Of a stretch of DNA of 64,000 nt, positions 15,447-24,793 are shown in pieces. A model generated the notes under the pieces. That model made no database searches and had not been told where the DNA came from. It saw only the letters and a program-made list of their open reading frames with translations. The DNA comes from Rufibacter sp. DG15C. GTDB lineage: Bacteria; Bacteroidota; Bacteroidia; Cytophagales; Hymenobacteraceae. The position numbers were made by a program, and so were the translations under genes. Where the stretch lies: positions 3,100,001-3,164,000 of the forward strand of contig NZ_CP010776.1 in assembly GCF_001577755.1 (NCBI RefSeq), read 5' to 3'. Within the stretch, counting starts at the first letter, position 1; every line of letters begins with the position of its first letter.

Positions 15447-16010
15447 TTATTTTACTCGTTCGGCGTATGAATAGGTACGCGTGTCTACCTTTATTTTTTC
15501 ATCCATTCCAATAAACAAAGGAACGGTAATGCTGGCTCCTGTTTCTACAATGGCAGGTTTAGAAGCGTTGGTGGCGGTGTCTCCTTTGATACCAGGCTCT
15601 GTATACGTAACCATCAGTTCAACATACGTAGGAAGCTCTGCCGTCAAGGGTGTTTCTGTCTCTGCGTGGAACAAGATAGTCACTTCCTGGCCTTCTTTCA
15701 TTAAATCTGCAAAAGGCACCAACTTTTCATTCAAGGTCACCTGCTCAAAGGTGTTCATGTCCATGAAGTTGTAGCCATAGTCATCTTTGAAGATGAATTG
15801 GTGAGGGCGTTGCTCTACGCGGGCAGTGGTCACTTTAATACCGGCGGTGAAGGTGTTGTCCACCACTTTGCCGGTTTTGATGTTCTTTAATTTAGTGCGA
15901 ACGAAAGCTGGGCCCTTGCCTGGTTTCACGTGTTGAAACTCAGAGATGAGCCACAAATCGCCGTTGAACTCAATGCATAGCCCGTTGCGAAAATCAGCGG
16001 TAGTTGCCAT
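15447..16010 (-). CDS. efp: Translation elongation factor P
   Basis: EF-P relieves ribosomes stalled at polyproline by binding near the E site. The 187 residues form the usual three domains: the KOW-like domain I with the tip loop HVKPGKGPAFVR, domain II with FKDDYGYNFMDMNTFEQV, and the C-terminal OB domain with the family signature KIKVDTRTYSYAERV. The tip residue is Lys32, the position modified with beta-lysine in E. coli; no EpmA/EpmB genes occur in the window. It sits between fabH and accB, a common Bacteroidota arrangement; a terminator-like hairpin at 16068 separates it from fabH. Confidence 0.96.
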   Translation of the reverse strand: MATTADFRNGLCIEFNGDLWLISEFQHVKPGKGPAFVRTKLKNIKTGKVVDNTFTAGIKVTTARVEQRPHQFIFKDDYGYNFMDMNTFEQVTLNEKLVPFADLMKEGQEVTILFHAETETPLTAELPTYVELMVTYTEPGIKGDTATNASKPAIVETGASITVPLFIGMDEKIKVDTRTYSYAERVK

Positions 16011-16067
16011 AGTAATGGGTTATTTTCAAAAAATGGGAAGCCCAATAGCTTCGTATTTACACAAAAA

Positions 16068-16093
16068 AAATTCGGCCAAAGATAGCCGAATTT
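16068..16093 (-). terminator. Terminator-like hairpin between fabH and efp
   Basis: Stem AAATTCGGC / GCCGAATTT with loop CAAAGATA; on the minus strand it is followed by an eight-base T-run (A-run at 16063-16070). May attenuate readthrough into efp-accB-accC. Confidence 0.7.
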
Positions 16094-16133
16094 CTTGATT
16101 TATATAGGAAAACCCAATAAAAACAGTGAGTTG

Positions 16134-17132
16134 TTACTTAGGATCATATGCCCACTTCAAATAGATAGCGCCCCAGGTAAAGCCGCCGCCAAAAGCTGCT
16201 AGAATAAGGTTGTCGCCTTTCTTTAACTGCGGCTCATACTCCCAAAGACATAAAGGAATGGTGCCGCTGGTGGTATTGCCGTACTTTTGAATGTTAAGCA
16301 TCACCTTTTCAGAACCTACGCCCATGCGGTTGGCCGTAGCGTCAATGATGCGTTTGTTAGCTTGATGCGGCACCAACCAGGCCACGTCATCGGCGGTTAG
16401 GTTGTTACGCTCCATTACTTCGGCAGATACGTCAGCCATGCCCTTTACGGCAAACTTGAATACTTGCTGGCCTTCTTGGTATGCGTAGTGCTCACGGGCG
16501 GCCACTGTTTCTGCCGTAGCAGGTTTGCGGCTACCACCGGCTTTCATGTGCAGGAATTGAGCACCAGAGCCATCAGACTTCAAGATGCTGTCCTGAATGC
16601 CCAGGCCTTCTGTGTTAGGCTCCAGCATCACCGCGCCGCCGCCATCCCCGAAGATGATGCAGGTGGCACGGTCTGTATAGTCTACAATAGCGGACATCTT
16701 ATCTGCGCCCACTATGATTATTTTCTTGTATTTACCCGTTTCAATGAACTGGGCGCCGGTGGCCAAAGCGAACAAAAATCCAGAGCAGGCCGCCTGGATG
16801 TCATAGCCAAATGCATTCACCAAACCGGTCTCTGCGGTAATGATGTTGGCCGTGGCCGGGAACACCATGTCTGGGGTGGTGGTGGCACAGATAAGCAGTT
16901 CTACTTCCTCTGGCTTGGTGTTGGTTTTTTTGAGAAGGTCCAGTACGGCTGGTATGGCAATGGCAGAGGTGCCTTTATTCTCACCTTTCAGAATGCGTCG
17001 CTCGCTGATACCGGTCCTGCTGACAATCCATTCATCATTGGTGTCTACCATGGTCTCCAACTCCTGGTTGGTCAGGATATAATCAGGGGCATAGCCGCTT
17101 ACGCCCGTAATTGCAGCGGTTATCTTACTCAT
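16134..17132 (-). CDS. fabH: Beta-ketoacyl-ACP synthase III
   Basis: Condenses an acyl-CoA primer with malonyl-ACP to start fatty acid synthesis. The 332-residue thiolase-fold protein has the catalytic triad in place: Cys116 in [11 protein letters not shown], His in [11 protein letters not shown] and Asn in [11 protein letters not shown]; the C-terminal [11 protein letters not shown] is typical. Branched primers are usual in this group, but specificity cannot be read from sequence. Thirty bases downstream of plsX on the same strand; a hairpin follows its stop. Confidence 0.96.
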   Translation of the reverse strand: MSKITAAITGVSGYAPDYILTNQELETMVDTNDEWIVSRTGISERRILKGENKGTSAIAIPAVLDLLKKTNTKPEEVELLICATTTPDMVFPATANIITAETGLVNAFGYDIQAACSGFLFALATGAQFIETGKYKKIIIVGADKMSAIVDYTDRATCIIFGDGGGAVMLEPNTEGLGIQDSILKSDGSGAQFLHMKAGGSRKPATAETVAAREHYAYQEGQQVFKFAVKGMADVSAEVMERNNLTADDVAWLVPHQANKRIIDATANRMGVGSEKVMLNIQKYGNTTSGTIPLCLWEYEPQLKKGDNLILAAFGGGFTWGAIYLKWAYDPK

Positions 17133-17162
17133 AATCTTCTGAGGCTTGAAATGGGAGTGCGC

Positions 17163-18107
17163 TTATTGGGCGCTAAAACTTTTTTTGAGTCTCTCTGCTA
17201 TTTTGGCTTCGGCCATTCTGTTAGCTAGGTGTACCATGTTGCAGATAGCGGTAGGGGTGGAGACGCCGTGGCCAATGATGGCATTGCCATTCACGCCCAG
17301 GATAGGACTGCCGCCCACCGCCTCATAGTTGAAACGGTCAAAGAATGGGTCAGAGATTTTCTTCTCATGGATGATGTCATAGATAGACTCCGCCATTTTG
17401 AGGATAACGTTACCAGTAAAGCCGTCACAGACAATCACGTCTGCTTTGTCATTGAACAGGTCGCGCCCTTCAATGTTCCCGATAAAGTTGATGGATTTGT
17501 TTTCTTTGAGGAGTTTGTAGGTAGGTTGGGTAAGCATGGTGCCTTTCCCTTCTTCTTCCCCTAGGTTCATTAGGCCTACGCGTGGTTTGTCTATGTTGAA
17601 GACATACTCTGCATACAGGGAGCCAATCAATCCAAACTGGTCCAGAATCTCTGGCTTGCAGTCTGCAATGGCGCCCACGTCTAGCATGATGCCGTAGCCG
17701 CCAGACATTTTTGGGATAAAGCTGGCAAGGGCAGGGCGTAATATCCCTTCCACTTGCTTTACGCTAAACACAGCGCCCACCAGCATAGCCCCGGTGTTAC
17801 CGGCGCTGCAGAAGGCGTCTGCTTTTTTGGAGGCGAGCATGCCATACCCCACGGCAATGCTCGAATCCGGTTTTTGTGTCAACGCTTTGGTAGGGTGCTC
17901 ACCCATCTCAATTACTTGAGACGCGTGTACTACCTTAATTCTGGAGCCGGTATACCCGTGCTTTTGCAGGAGAGGGTGAATAAGGTCTTCTTTTCCTATA
18001 AGGATAATCTGTACCTCGTCATTCAGTGTCTCAGCGGCTAAAATGGCGCCTTCTACAACAGCTTCGGGGGCAAAGTCGCCGCCCATCGCATCCAGAGCTA
18101 TTTTCAT
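17163..18107 (-). CDS. plsX: Phosphate acyltransferase
   Basis: Makes acyl-phosphate from acyl-ACP, feeding PlsY for the first acylation of glycerol-3-phosphate in phospholipid synthesis. The 314 residues start [19 protein letters not shown], the highly conserved PlsX N-terminus, and include [43 protein letters not shown] and [16 protein letters not shown]. Length is a little short of the 330-350 typical. Placed between rpmF and fabH as in most bacteria, so ribosomal protein L32 and lipid synthesis are co-transcribed. Confidence 0.96.
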   Translation of the reverse strand: MKIALDAMGGDFAPEAVVEGAILAAETLNDEVQIILIGKEDLIHPLLQKHGYTGSRIKVVHASQVIEMGEHPTKALTQKPDSSIAVGYGMLASKKADAFCSAGNTGAMLVGAVFSVKQVEGILRPALASFIPKMSGGYGIMLDVGAIADCKPEILDQFGLIGSLYAEYVFNIDKPRVGLMNLGEEEGKGTMLTQPTYKLLKENKSINFIGNIEGRDLFNDKADVIVCDGFTGNVILKMAESIYDIIHEKKISDPFFDRFNYEAVGGSPILGVNGNAIIGHGVSTPTAICNMVHLANRMAEAKIAERLKKSFSAQ

Positions 18108-18171
18108 GTAAAGGGTATTTGCGTAACTATCCTACAAGTAACTAAAATAAAGCCTGAAAAGACAAGCTTTA

Positions 18172-18366
18172 TTAAGCAACAGAGGCGTAATTTTTAATAG
18201 CCACTTTACCGTTGTGGTATAAGTCACCGTCCACTACATAGGCTCTGTGGTATTGGTGAACCTCACCCGTGGTAGGGCAGGTAGCAATAGCCTTTTCAGT
18301 AAGCTTGTCGTGCGTTCTTCTCTTATCTCTTCTGGTTTTGGAGATTTTTCGCTTAGGATGTGCCAT
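18172..18366 (-). CDS. rpmF: 50S ribosomal protein L32
   Basis: Small structural protein of the large ribosomal subunit, 64 residues. The basic N-terminus [20 protein letters not shown] and the middle [18 protein letters not shown] match bacterial L32. Only one Cys of the possible zinc-knuckle is kept, so this is the zinc-independent form. Lies 37 bases after DUF177 and 64 bases before plsX in the usual order. Confidence 0.97.
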   Translation of the reverse strand: MAHPKRKISKTRRDKRRTHDKLTEKAIATCPTTGEVHQYHRAYVVDGDLYHNGKVAIKNYASVA

Positions 18367-18403
18367 CTCAGGTAATTATTACAAAATTGGTTTAAAAACT
18401 TAT

Positions 18404-18952
18404 TTACTTAATCTTTCGCAGGGCTTCAAAACGAGGGTCCACCGGACCATCTACGTCATCGTCGTCCTCTTCTTCATCTGCTGTGCCAGTGGTGTAGATT
18501 AAGAGTCCTTCTGACTCATCCTCTTCGTCCTCATCTGTCTCCTCAATAAAGCGAGGGTGCAGTTTCTTCATGGGTACTGCCAAGCCTATGAAATCATAGA
18601 GGTGCTGGGCAATATTTATGAACTGAGTCTCTGGCACTATCTGTAATACGTTCTCGTCCATTTCTAAATCTTCTGGACCAAAGCGCACCAACAGGACTCT
18701 TTCTATGTCTAGAGGAAGGTTGAACTCCTCCAGGCTGCGGTCACAAGTAACACGTACCTCACCGGTGATGTAGAAAGTGAAATGCAGTAAAAGCTCCGAC
18801 TTCTTCAGCACTACGCGCGCCTTCAAGTTGCCGCCGTGAATCAATTCCTGGCTGAACATCTCAAAGAACGGGTTACCCAATTCAAACTCATACTCATGCG
18901 TCTTGTTGCTGAGTTTGGTCAAATGGATATCGTACTTCTTTATCTCCTTCAC
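18404..18952 (-). CDS. DUF177 (YceD) protein
   Basis: YceD/DUF177 proteins are encoded beside rpmF almost everywhere and are thought to act in 23S rRNA or large-subunit maturation. The conserved region is residues about 25-125 (LSNKTHEYEFELGNPFF, GEVRVTCDRSLEEFNLPL, VLLVRFGPEDLE); the last 50 residues form a very acidic tail (ETDEDEEDESEG, TADEEEDDDDVDG). I place the start at the GTG at 18952 because an in-frame ATG at 18988 lies upstream of the -7 promoter element and codes an atypical extension. The Cys pair usual in proteobacterial YceD is reduced to one Cys in TCDRSLE. First gene of the operon with rpmF. Confidence 0.85.
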   Translation of the reverse strand: MKEIKKYDIHLTKLSNKTHEYEFELGNPFFEMFSQELIHGGNLKARVVLKKSELLLHFTFYITGEVRVTCDRSLEEFNLPLDIERVLLVRFGPEDLEMDENVLQIVPETQFINIAQHLYDFIGLAVPMKKLHPRFIEETDEDEEDESEGLLIYTTGTADEEEDDDDVDGPVDPRFEALRKIK

Positions 18953-18976
18953 GTTGCAGACTTTTTTTGCAAGTCG

Positions 18977-18984
18977 CAAAATTA
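18977..18984 (-). promoter_or_regulatory. -7 promoter element for DUF177-rpmF-plsX-fabH
   Basis: Minus-strand TAATTTTG, a match to TAnnTTTG, 24 bases before the GTG at 18952. The -33 region is T-rich but has no TTG. Confidence 0.45.
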
Positions 18985-19041
18985 GCAAGAATATTCGTAT
19001 AATAAAATACAGATGCCTTTTTTGCGATGATTAGTTATTGT

Positions 19042-19080
19042 CGTTTTTGGGGTGTTTTGCTGGAAACAGACCAAAAACGG
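19042..19080. repeat. Dispersed palindrome copy 7
   Basis: Arms CGTTTTTGGGGTGTTTTGC and GGAAACAGACCAAAAACGG; 12 bases 3' of pdxA and upstream of the DUF177 promoter. Confidence 0.7.
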
Positions 19081-19092
19081 TACTAGTTCATT

Positions 19093-20103
19093 CTACGCTA
19101 ACGGCGTACGCGCCTTCAAGATGTCCAAAGCCGCAAACAAGGCTTCTCTAAATGAAGTCTCATCTGCTTTGTTCTGCCCGGCAATGTTGTAAGCCGTGCC
19201 ATGGTCTGGTGAGGTGCGCACCACGGGCAAACCGGCGGTAAAGTTCACGCCGCGCTCAAAGGCCAGGGTTTTGAATGGAATCAGGCCTTGGTCATGGTAC
19301 AAGGCCAGCGTGGCATCAAACTTCTCATAACTGCGCGTGCCAAAGAAACCGTCTGCCGGAAAAGGCCCAAACACCAGGTTGCCTTTAGTTTTGAGTTGCT
19401 CTATGACCGGTGCAATGATTTCTGCTTCTTCCGTTCCCAACAATCCATTCTCACCGGCATGTGGGTTTAGCCCTAGCACGGCAATCTTAGGTTTCTGAAT
19501 GCCAAAGTCCTTGCGGAGCGAGCTGTCCAGAATGGTCAACTTTCTGATGAGTAGTTCTGGCGTGATCCGCGAAGCTACCTCTTTAAGGGGCATATGCCCG
19601 GTTGCCGTGGCCACCCGCAACTTGTCTGCCACTAAGAACATAAGGCTCTCTGGGGCATCAAAGTAGTGCGTGAAGAACTCGGTGTGGCCCGGGAACTGGA
19701 AGCCCTCGCCTTGGATGTTGTCCTTGTCAATGGGCGCGGTGACGATGGCCTGTATCAAGCCGGCCTTCAAATCTTCGGCGGCTTTGAACAGGGCCAGTCT
19801 GGCCAGCGTGCCCGTGGCTGCGCTTGGCTTGCCTGGGGTGAATTCTAGTTCCTCTTCTTGGCAGTTGAGCACGTTGACCTTGCGTGGTTGGGCCTGGTCT
19901 GCAGAAGAAATCACCTGAAAGCTGAAGTTCTCCAGCGCCAGTTGTTTGCGGTAAAAGTTGACCGCCCCGGCCGTGCCGTAGATGACGGGCGTACAGTAAT
20001 GCAAGACGCGGTTGTCTGCCAAGGTTTTCAAAATCACCTCGGGGCCAATGCCGCTTACATCACCAATGGTAATGCCTATCCTTACTTTGTTCTTTTGCTC
20101 CAT
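19093..20103 (-). CDS. pdxA: 4-hydroxythreonine-4-phosphate dehydrogenase
   Basis: Oxidises and decarboxylates 4-phosphohydroxy-L-threonine with NAD+ in DXP-dependent pyridoxal phosphate synthesis. At 336 residues it has the PdxA set: GITIGDVSGIGPEVILKTL at the N-terminus, TAPIDKDNIQ, FPGHTEFFTHYF (metal His), TGHMPLKEV (His), LNPHAGENGLLG and LYHDQGLIPFK (metal His). The ATG is three bases after the pepA stop, so both are probably one mRNA. Ends near a dispersed palindrome. Confidence 0.95.
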   Translation of the reverse strand: MEQKNKVRIGITIGDVSGIGPEVILKTLADNRVLHYCTPVIYGTAGAVNFYRKQLALENFSFQVISSADQAQPRKVNVLNCQEEELEFTPGKPSAATGTLARLALFKAAEDLKAGLIQAIVTAPIDKDNIQGEGFQFPGHTEFFTHYFDAPESLMFLVADKLRVATATGHMPLKEVASRITPELLIRKLTILDSSLRKDFGIQKPKIAVLGLNPHAGENGLLGTEEAEIIAPVIEQLKTKGNLVFGPFPADGFFGTRSYEKFDATLALYHDQGLIPFKTLAFERGVNFTAGLPVVRTSPDHGTAYNIAGQNKADETSFREALFAALDILKARTPLA

Positions 20104-20106
20104 AGA

Positions 20107-21543
20107 TTAGGCCGTAGCCAGAGACGTTAGGAAATGATACAACAAGCGCACGCTGGTACCGGTGGCGTTCTTGCCGCGGTAACTGTCTGGGCTTAGCAAA
20201 TAAGCGGTACCCGCAATGTCCAGGTGCACCCATGGGTAATTGGTGAAGAACTCCAGAAACTTGCCCGCCGAGATGGCACCGGCCTCGGCGCCGCCAATGT
20301 TCTTCAGGTCCGCAATATCAGATTTCAAGTGGTCCTGGTACTCCTCCCACAGCGGGAATTCCACCAGACGCTCGTGCGCCAGCTCACCGGCCAGTTTCAA
20401 ATCTGTTTTTATTACATGGTCTGCCGTACCCATCATGACAATGCCTTCGCGGCCAATGGCTCTGGCGGCGGCACCGGTTAGGGTGGCAATGTCAATCACC
20501 AGTGACGGGTTGTATTTCTTAGCGAAGTGCAAGGCATCTGCCAGAATCAAGCGACCCTCGGCGTCGGTGTTCAACACCTCTACGGTATGGCCGCTGTGCA
20601 TGGTAATTACGTCACCCGGCGCGAAGCCTTTGCCACTGATTAAGTTGTCGGTGGCCGGAATCAAGCCTATCACGTGCAAGGGCACTTTGTTTTTGGCCAG
20701 TGCGGTGATGGTTCCTGCCACGGCTGCGGCACCTGACATGTCTGACTTCATGTAGTCCATGGAGTTAGGCGTAGGCTTCAGGCTCAACCCGCCGGTGTCA
20801 TACACCACGCCTTTGCCCACCAATACTACCGGTTGCTCGTTGGTGGCTTTCTCGGGTTTCCACTCCAAAATGGAGAAGGTAGGGGATTCATCACTGGCCT
20901 GGCTGACGCTGAGCAATCCACCCATTTTCAGGGACTGGATTTGTACCTCGTCCAGAATCTCCACCTTCACGCCCGTGCCGTCCAGCATCTCCTGAATCTG
21001 CTCTGTGAGCAAGGTGGCCGTCTGCTGGTTGTGCGGGGTGTTGATGAGGTCGCGGGTCTGGTACACGGCGTGCAGCAGGTTGGCGGTCTCTTGGATTTGG
21101 GCCTGGGAGTAGCTCTCACCGGTCACGGTCACCTTCTGCAAGGTGGGCGGCGTGGCTTTCTCGGTTTTATATTTCAAAAAAGAGTAATTGCTCAACACCA
21201 AGCCTTCGGCTGCAAAAATGGCGGCGTCAGCGTTGGTTGTATCTATGAGGGCAATGTGCTCTACTTTATCTGCTTGCAGGCGCTGCTGCAGGGCATGGCC
21301 CGCTTTGCGCCAGGCCTCGTTGGTGTCGGTTTGCTTGTTTTTAGCCTCGGTGTTGACCAAATACAGCTGGTGCGTGTATCTGTTGATGGTCACCACGTTG
21401 TTTTTGAGCTCCAATTGCCGCTGGATGAAGGTGAGTTCATCTGCAGAAAATTGCTCTTGGGGGAGTTGGTCACGGCCTGAAACCAATAAAGCCTTGCTGG
21501 TGGGCTCGGCTAATGTTGCGGAGTATGTCAGTTCTGTGCGCAT
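20107..21543 (-). CDS. pepA: Leucyl aminopeptidase (M17 family)
   Basis: Cytoplasmic dizinc exopeptidase removing N-terminal residues, mainly Leu. The 478-residue protein has an N-terminal macro-like domain and the C-terminal catalytic domain with VGKGVVYDTGGLSLKP (Lys and Asp metal ligands), MKSDMSGAAAVAGT and the family signature NTDAEGRLILADAL. The N-terminal domain diverges strongly from E. coli PepA, as usual in Bacteroidota. Divergent from rsmA with only 54 bases between the starts; followed by pdxA. Confidence 0.93.
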   Translation of the reverse strand: MRTELTYSATLAEPTSKALLVSGRDQLPQEQFSADELTFIQRQLELKNNVVTINRYTHQLYLVNTEAKNKQTDTNEAWRKAGHALQQRLQADKVEHIALIDTTNADAAIFAAEGLVLSNYSFLKYKTEKATPPTLQKVTVTGESYSQAQIQETANLLHAVYQTRDLINTPHNQQTATLLTEQIQEMLDGTGVKVEILDEVQIQSLKMGGLLSVSQASDESPTFSILEWKPEKATNEQPVVLVGKGVVYDTGGLSLKPTPNSMDYMKSDMSGAAAVAGTITALAKNKVPLHVIGLIPATDNLISGKGFAPGDVITMHSGHTVEVLNTDAEGRLILADALHFAKKYNPSLVIDIATLTGAAARAIGREGIVMMGTADHVIKTDLKLAGELAHERLVEFPLWEEYQDHLKSDIADLKNIGGAEAGAISAGKFLEFFTNYPWVHLDIAGTAYLLSPDSYRGKNATGTSVRLLYHFLTSLATA

Positions 21544-21551
21544 AAGATGTG

Positions 21552-21559
21552 TATCTTTG
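21552..21559 (+). promoter_or_regulatory. -7 promoter element for rsmA
   Basis: TATCTTTG matches TAnnTTTG. A transcript from here would start near 21566, after the in-frame ATG at 21547, which supports the GTG at 21598 as the rsmA start. Confidence 0.45.
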
Positions 21560-21597
21560 GCTGCAATATAGCCTTAACAAACGGAAACCGAAAGCCA

Positions 21598-22380
21598 GTG
21601 AAGCCCGTCCAGCCCAAGAAACACCTAGGTCAGCATTTTCTCACCGACCTCAAGATAGCACAAGATATTGTGGAGGCCCTGCGCTTGCCCAATGGCGTCA
21701 AACAGGTGCTGGAGGTAGGACCCGGCATGGGCGTGCTCACGCAGTTTCTCATTCAGCACCCAGAATACCAGACCACCATCGTGGACATTGACCGCGAGTC
21801 CATTGCCTGGCTCAATGAGCATTTTCCGCAGTTGGAGGGCCGCGTACTTTTAGCCGATTTCCTGAAAACCGACCTAAAAACGCTTTTTGACGGACCTTTC
21901 TCCGTGATTGGTAACTTCCCTTATAATATCTCTACCCAGATTCTTTTCAAGGTACTGGACCACAGAAACCAGGTGCCCGAAGTGGTGGGCATGCTGCAGA
22001 AAGAAGTGGCCGAGCGTATTGCGGCCCCGCACGGGTCCAAGACCTACGGCATCATGAGCGTTCTTCTGCAGGCCTTCTATGACATTGAGTACCTGTTCAC
22101 GGTGCATGAGAACGTATTCAACCCGCCGCCCAAGGTAAAGTCGGCGGTGATTAGGTTGACGCGTAACAAGGTAGAAACCTTGCCCGTGGACGAGAAGTTG
22201 TTTGTAAAGGTAGTAAAGGCCAGCTTTGCCACTCGTCGCAAGACGCTCAGAAACTGCCTGAAGCCGTTTAATCTGCCAGAGGATATGACCAAGCAGCCTT
22301 TGTTTGACAAGCGCGCCGAGCAGTTGTCTGTGCAGGATTTCATTCAACTCACCCATCAGATCCAGCACCATGCAGTCTGA
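21598..22380 (+). CDS. rsmA: 16S rRNA (adenine1518/1519-N6) dimethyltransferase
   Basis: Dimethylates two adjacent adenines in helix 45 of 16S rRNA late in 30S assembly (KsgA). The 260-residue protein starts, with the GTG I chose, MKPVQPKKHLGQHFLTD, the normal N-terminus. Motifs: EVGPGMGVLTQFL (SAM loop), VDIDRESIAWL, ADFLKTDLKTL and the catalytic IGNFPYNIST. The frame is also open to an ATG at 21547 but that lies upstream of the promoter element. Its last 11 bases overlap the start of mgtE, so the two are coupled. Confidence 0.95.
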   Translation: MKPVQPKKHLGQHFLTDLKIAQDIVEALRLPNGVKQVLEVGPGMGVLTQFLIQHPEYQTTIVDIDRESIAWLNEHFPQLEGRVLLADFLKTDLKTLFDGPFSVIGNFPYNISTQILFKVLDHRNQVPEVVGMLQKEVAERIAAPHGSKTYGIMSVLLQAFYDIEYLFTVHENVFNPPPKVKSAVIRLTRNKVETLPVDEKLFVKVVKASFATRRKTLRNCLKPFNLPEDMTKQPLFDKRAEQLSVQDFIQLTHQIQHHAV

Positions 22381-23722
22381 GATTACCCGCGAGTTCATTG
22401 ACCAGATTGAGGACGCCATAGAGCGCCGCGACGCGGACTTCATCCTCTCCAACATGGAGGAGATGTACGCCGCCGACATCACCACGGTCCTTTATGAACT
22501 CAACACCGAGCAGAGCAAGTACGTCATTGACATCCTGCCCTCAGACGTGGGCGCCGAGATTCTCTCTGACCTGGACTCTGACGTGCGCACCAGCTTCCTG
22601 AAAAACTTCACCACCGAGGAGATTGCCCGCTACCTGGGCCAGATGGACTCTGATGATGCCGTGGATTTGCTCAACGAGCAGCCCGTGCAGCGCAAAGAGG
22701 AAATCATCGCCTTGCTGGAGGACCAGGAGCAGGTAGCCGACATTGTGGACCTCTTGCACTATGACGAAGACTGTGCCGGCGGTCTCATGGCCAAGGAGTT
22801 AATTAAGGTCAACATCAACTGGCGGGTAGGGCAGTGCATTGAGGAGATAAGACGCCAGGCCGAGGAAGTGGAGAAGGTCTATGCCATTTACGTGGTAGAC
22901 GACCGTGACAAGTTGGTGGGCCGACTTGGTATGAAAACCCTCATCCTCACCAATGACAATACGCCCATCTCCCAGATTTATGACGCAGATGTCATCTCCA
23001 TTGAGTCGTATAAAGATGAGCAAGAAGTGGCCACCGTCATGCAGAAATATGACCTGGACGCCATTCCGGTGGTAAACATACAAGGCCGCTTATTAGGCCG
23101 TATCACCATTGACGACGTCATTGACGTGATTCAGGAGCAGGCCGAGTTGAGCCGTCAGTTGATGACCGGTATCACCGAAAGCATTGAGGAGGATGACAGC
23201 GTGCTCAGGTTGTCCCGGGCGCGTTTGCCTTGGCTGATGGTGGGCATGGTAGGTGGTTTGCTGGGTGCCAAGTTCATCGGGTTGTTTGAAGGCGACATTG
23301 CCATCATCCCGGCCTTGGCCATGTTCACACCCCTCATCACTGCTACCGGCGGAAACGTGGGTATTCAATCCTCATCCATCATCATTCAAACGCTGGCCAG
23401 CAAGACGGTGGTGTTTGACAACTTCGCGCAACGGATTGTGAAAGTGCTGCTGGTAGCAATTATTAATGGATTGGTGATGTCTGGTCTGGTAATGGGATTC
23501 AACTTGTTGTTCAATGTTGATTTTACGCTGTCCATTGTGGTATCCGTGGCGCTGTTTAGCGTGGTATTACTGTCCTCTTTTATGGGCACCGTCACGCCCA
23601 TGATCCTGGACCGGTTTGGGGTGAACCCTGCTGTGGCCGCCGGGCCTTTCATCACCACTGCCAATGACTTGCTGGGCTTAGCCGTATACTTTATGGTGGC
23701 GCACATGCTGTATAACCTTTAG
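22370..23722 (+). CDS. mgtE: Magnesium transporter
   Basis: MgtE channel gated by cytoplasmic Mg2+. The 450-residue protein (from MQSEITREFIDQIEDAIE) has the superhelical N domain (LPSDVGAEILSDLDSDV, MDSDDAVDLLNEQPVQ), two CBS domains at about 130-250 (VYAIYVVDDRDKLVGRL; DLDAIPVVNIQGRLLGRI) and five C-terminal membrane helices starting at RLPWLMVGMVGGLLGA, with the pore-lining TPLITATGGNVGIQSSS and FITTANDLLGLAVYF. The ATG overlaps the end of rsmA; homologues begin here and not at the earlier in-frame ATG at 22304. Confidence 0.95.
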   Translation: MQSEITREFIDQIEDAIERRDADFILSNMEEMYAADITTVLYELNTEQSKYVIDILPSDVGAEILSDLDSDVRTSFLKNFTTEEIARYLGQMDSDDAVDLLNEQPVQRKEEIIALLEDQEQVADIVDLLHYDEDCAGGLMAKELIKVNINWRVGQCIEEIRRQAEEVEKVYAIYVVDDRDKLVGRLGMKTLILTNDNTPISQIYDADVISIESYKDEQEVATVMQKYDLDAIPVVNIQGRLLGRITIDDVIDVIQEQAELSRQLMTGITESIEEDDSVLRLSRARLPWLMVGMVGGLLGAKFIGLFEGDIAIIPALAMFTPLITATGGNVGIQSSSIIIQTLASKTVVFDNFAQRIVKVLLVAIINGLVMSGLVMGFNLLFNVDFTLSIVVSVALFSVVLLSSFMGTVTPMILDRFGVNPAVAAGPFITTANDLLGLAVYFMVAHMLYNL

Positions 23723-23727
23723 TTTTT

Positions 23728-24693
23728 ATGCTTACTTCTTCTTCCGCTAAGTTTCGTTGTCTCATTGTTGACCTCATGCATGAGAGCCTCTTGCCCATGC
23801 TGGAGAACATGGCCGTGGAAGTAACCTACGTACCCCACATCAAGAAGGACCAGGTAGCAGAGTTGTTGCCGTTCTATGACATGCTCATGGTGCGCAGCAA
23901 ACTAAGAGTCACCGAAGAATTGGTAGCCGCCGCCCCACGCCTGAAGGTGGTGGCCAGAGCAGGTGCCGGGGTAGACAACATTGACGACGGCGTACTAGAG
24001 AGACACAACATCACGCTACTCAATGCCCCGGAAGGAAACCGAGACGCCGTGGGCGAGCATACCCTGGGTCTGCTGCTGACTTTGTTCCGGAAGATAAATT
24101 CAGGAGATGCTGAAGTAAGAAAAGGCTTGTGGCTACGCGAGGAAAACAGGGGCGAGGAGATCGGCGGCAAGACCGTTGGCATCATTGGCTATGGAAACAT
24201 GGGCAAAGCCTTCGCCAAGCGGTTAGCGGGGTTTGACTGCGAGGTTTTGGCTTATGATGTACAGGCTGTCACTAAACCCTTTTCTTATGTTAAGCTGTGT
24301 GTACTGGAGGAAATCCAGGAACGAGCAGACGTACTGAGTTTGCATATTCCCTTTACTAAGAACAACCGCCATCTGGTAAGTGAGGCCTTCATTGATAGGT
24401 TTCAGAATCCGTTCTGGCTGCTCAACACCGCCAGGGGAGAGGTGGTGGACCACGCCGCGCTGGTAAAAGGGCTGAAGCACGGCAAGATACTAGGTGCCGC
24501 ATTAGACGTACTAGAGAACGAAAAGCTCTCCACTCTGTCACTGGACCAACAAAAGCGGCTTCAGTTTCTGTATGACCACCCGCGGGTGGTGCTTACGCCG
24601 CACATTGCCGGCTGGACGCATGAATCCTACCAACGCATCAATGAGGTCTTGGTCCAGAAACTGACCGCCTACCTACACGCGTTAAGCAAATAG
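23728..24693 (+). CDS. D-isomer-specific 2-hydroxyacid dehydrogenase (SerA-like)
   Basis: NAD-dependent oxidoreductase of the D-2-hydroxyacid dehydrogenase family, 321 residues. The Rossmann Gly motif is GIIGYGNMGKAFAKRL; the catalytic Arg lies in LLNTARGEVVDHAAL, the Glu in LDVLENEK and the His in LTPHIAGWTHES. It lacks the C-terminal ACT regulatory domain of full SerA, so phosphoglycerate dehydrogenase is possible but other hydroxyacids cannot be excluded. Five bases after mgtE, so likely the third gene of that operon. Its stop codon abuts a palindrome, then a strong hairpin. Confidence 0.88.
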   Translation: MLTSSSAKFRCLIVDLMHESLLPMLENMAVEVTYVPHIKKDQVAELLPFYDMLMVRSKLRVTEELVAAAPRLKVVARAGAGVDNIDDGVLERHNITLLNAPEGNRDAVGEHTLGLLLTLFRKINSGDAEVRKGLWLREENRGEEIGGKTVGIIGYGNMGKAFAKRLAGFDCEVLAYDVQAVTKPFSYVKLCVLEEIQERADVLSLHIPFTKNNRHLVSEAFIDRFQNPFWLLNTARGEVVDHAALVKGLKHGKILGAALDVLENEKLSTLSLDQQKRLQFLYDHPRVVLTPHIAGWTHESYQRINEVLVQKLTAYLHALSK

Positions 24694-24733
24694 CCGTTTT
24701 TGGCCTGGTTTCTAGGAAACAGGGCAAAAAAGG
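24694..24733. repeat. Dispersed palindrome copy 8
   Basis: Arms CCGTTTTTGGCCTGGTTTC and GGAAACAGGGCAAAAAAGG; begins at the very base after the dehydrogenase stop codon. Confidence 0.8.
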
Positions 24734-24739
24734 ACCTGC

Positions 24740-24792
24740 CATACAACCAGAAGCGCCTCCCATTCTAAAAGGGAGGCGCTTCTGGTTGTATG
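24740..24792. terminator. Bidirectional intrinsic terminator
   Basis: Perfect 22-base arms (CATACAACCAGAAGCGCCTC...) around ATTCTAAAA, between two convergent stop codons (24693 and 24794). Very stable GC-rich core CGCCTCCC/GGGAGGCG. Confidence 0.8.
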
Positions 24793-24793
24793 T

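Noticed and set aside
16464-17228. Open frame of 254 codons opposite fabH/plsX
   Set aside because: Shadow frame; spans two real genes on the other strand.
20833-21480. Long open frame of 215 codons opposite pepA on the plus strand
   Set aside because: Antisense shadow of a well-conserved gene in a GC-balanced region; no recognisable protein features.
21850-21881. Sequence in rsmA resembling the dispersed palindrome (TAGCCGATTTCCTGAAAACC and following)
   Set aside because: It codes ADFLKTDLKTL, which matches the normal RsmA sequence at this position, so the similarity is more simply chance.
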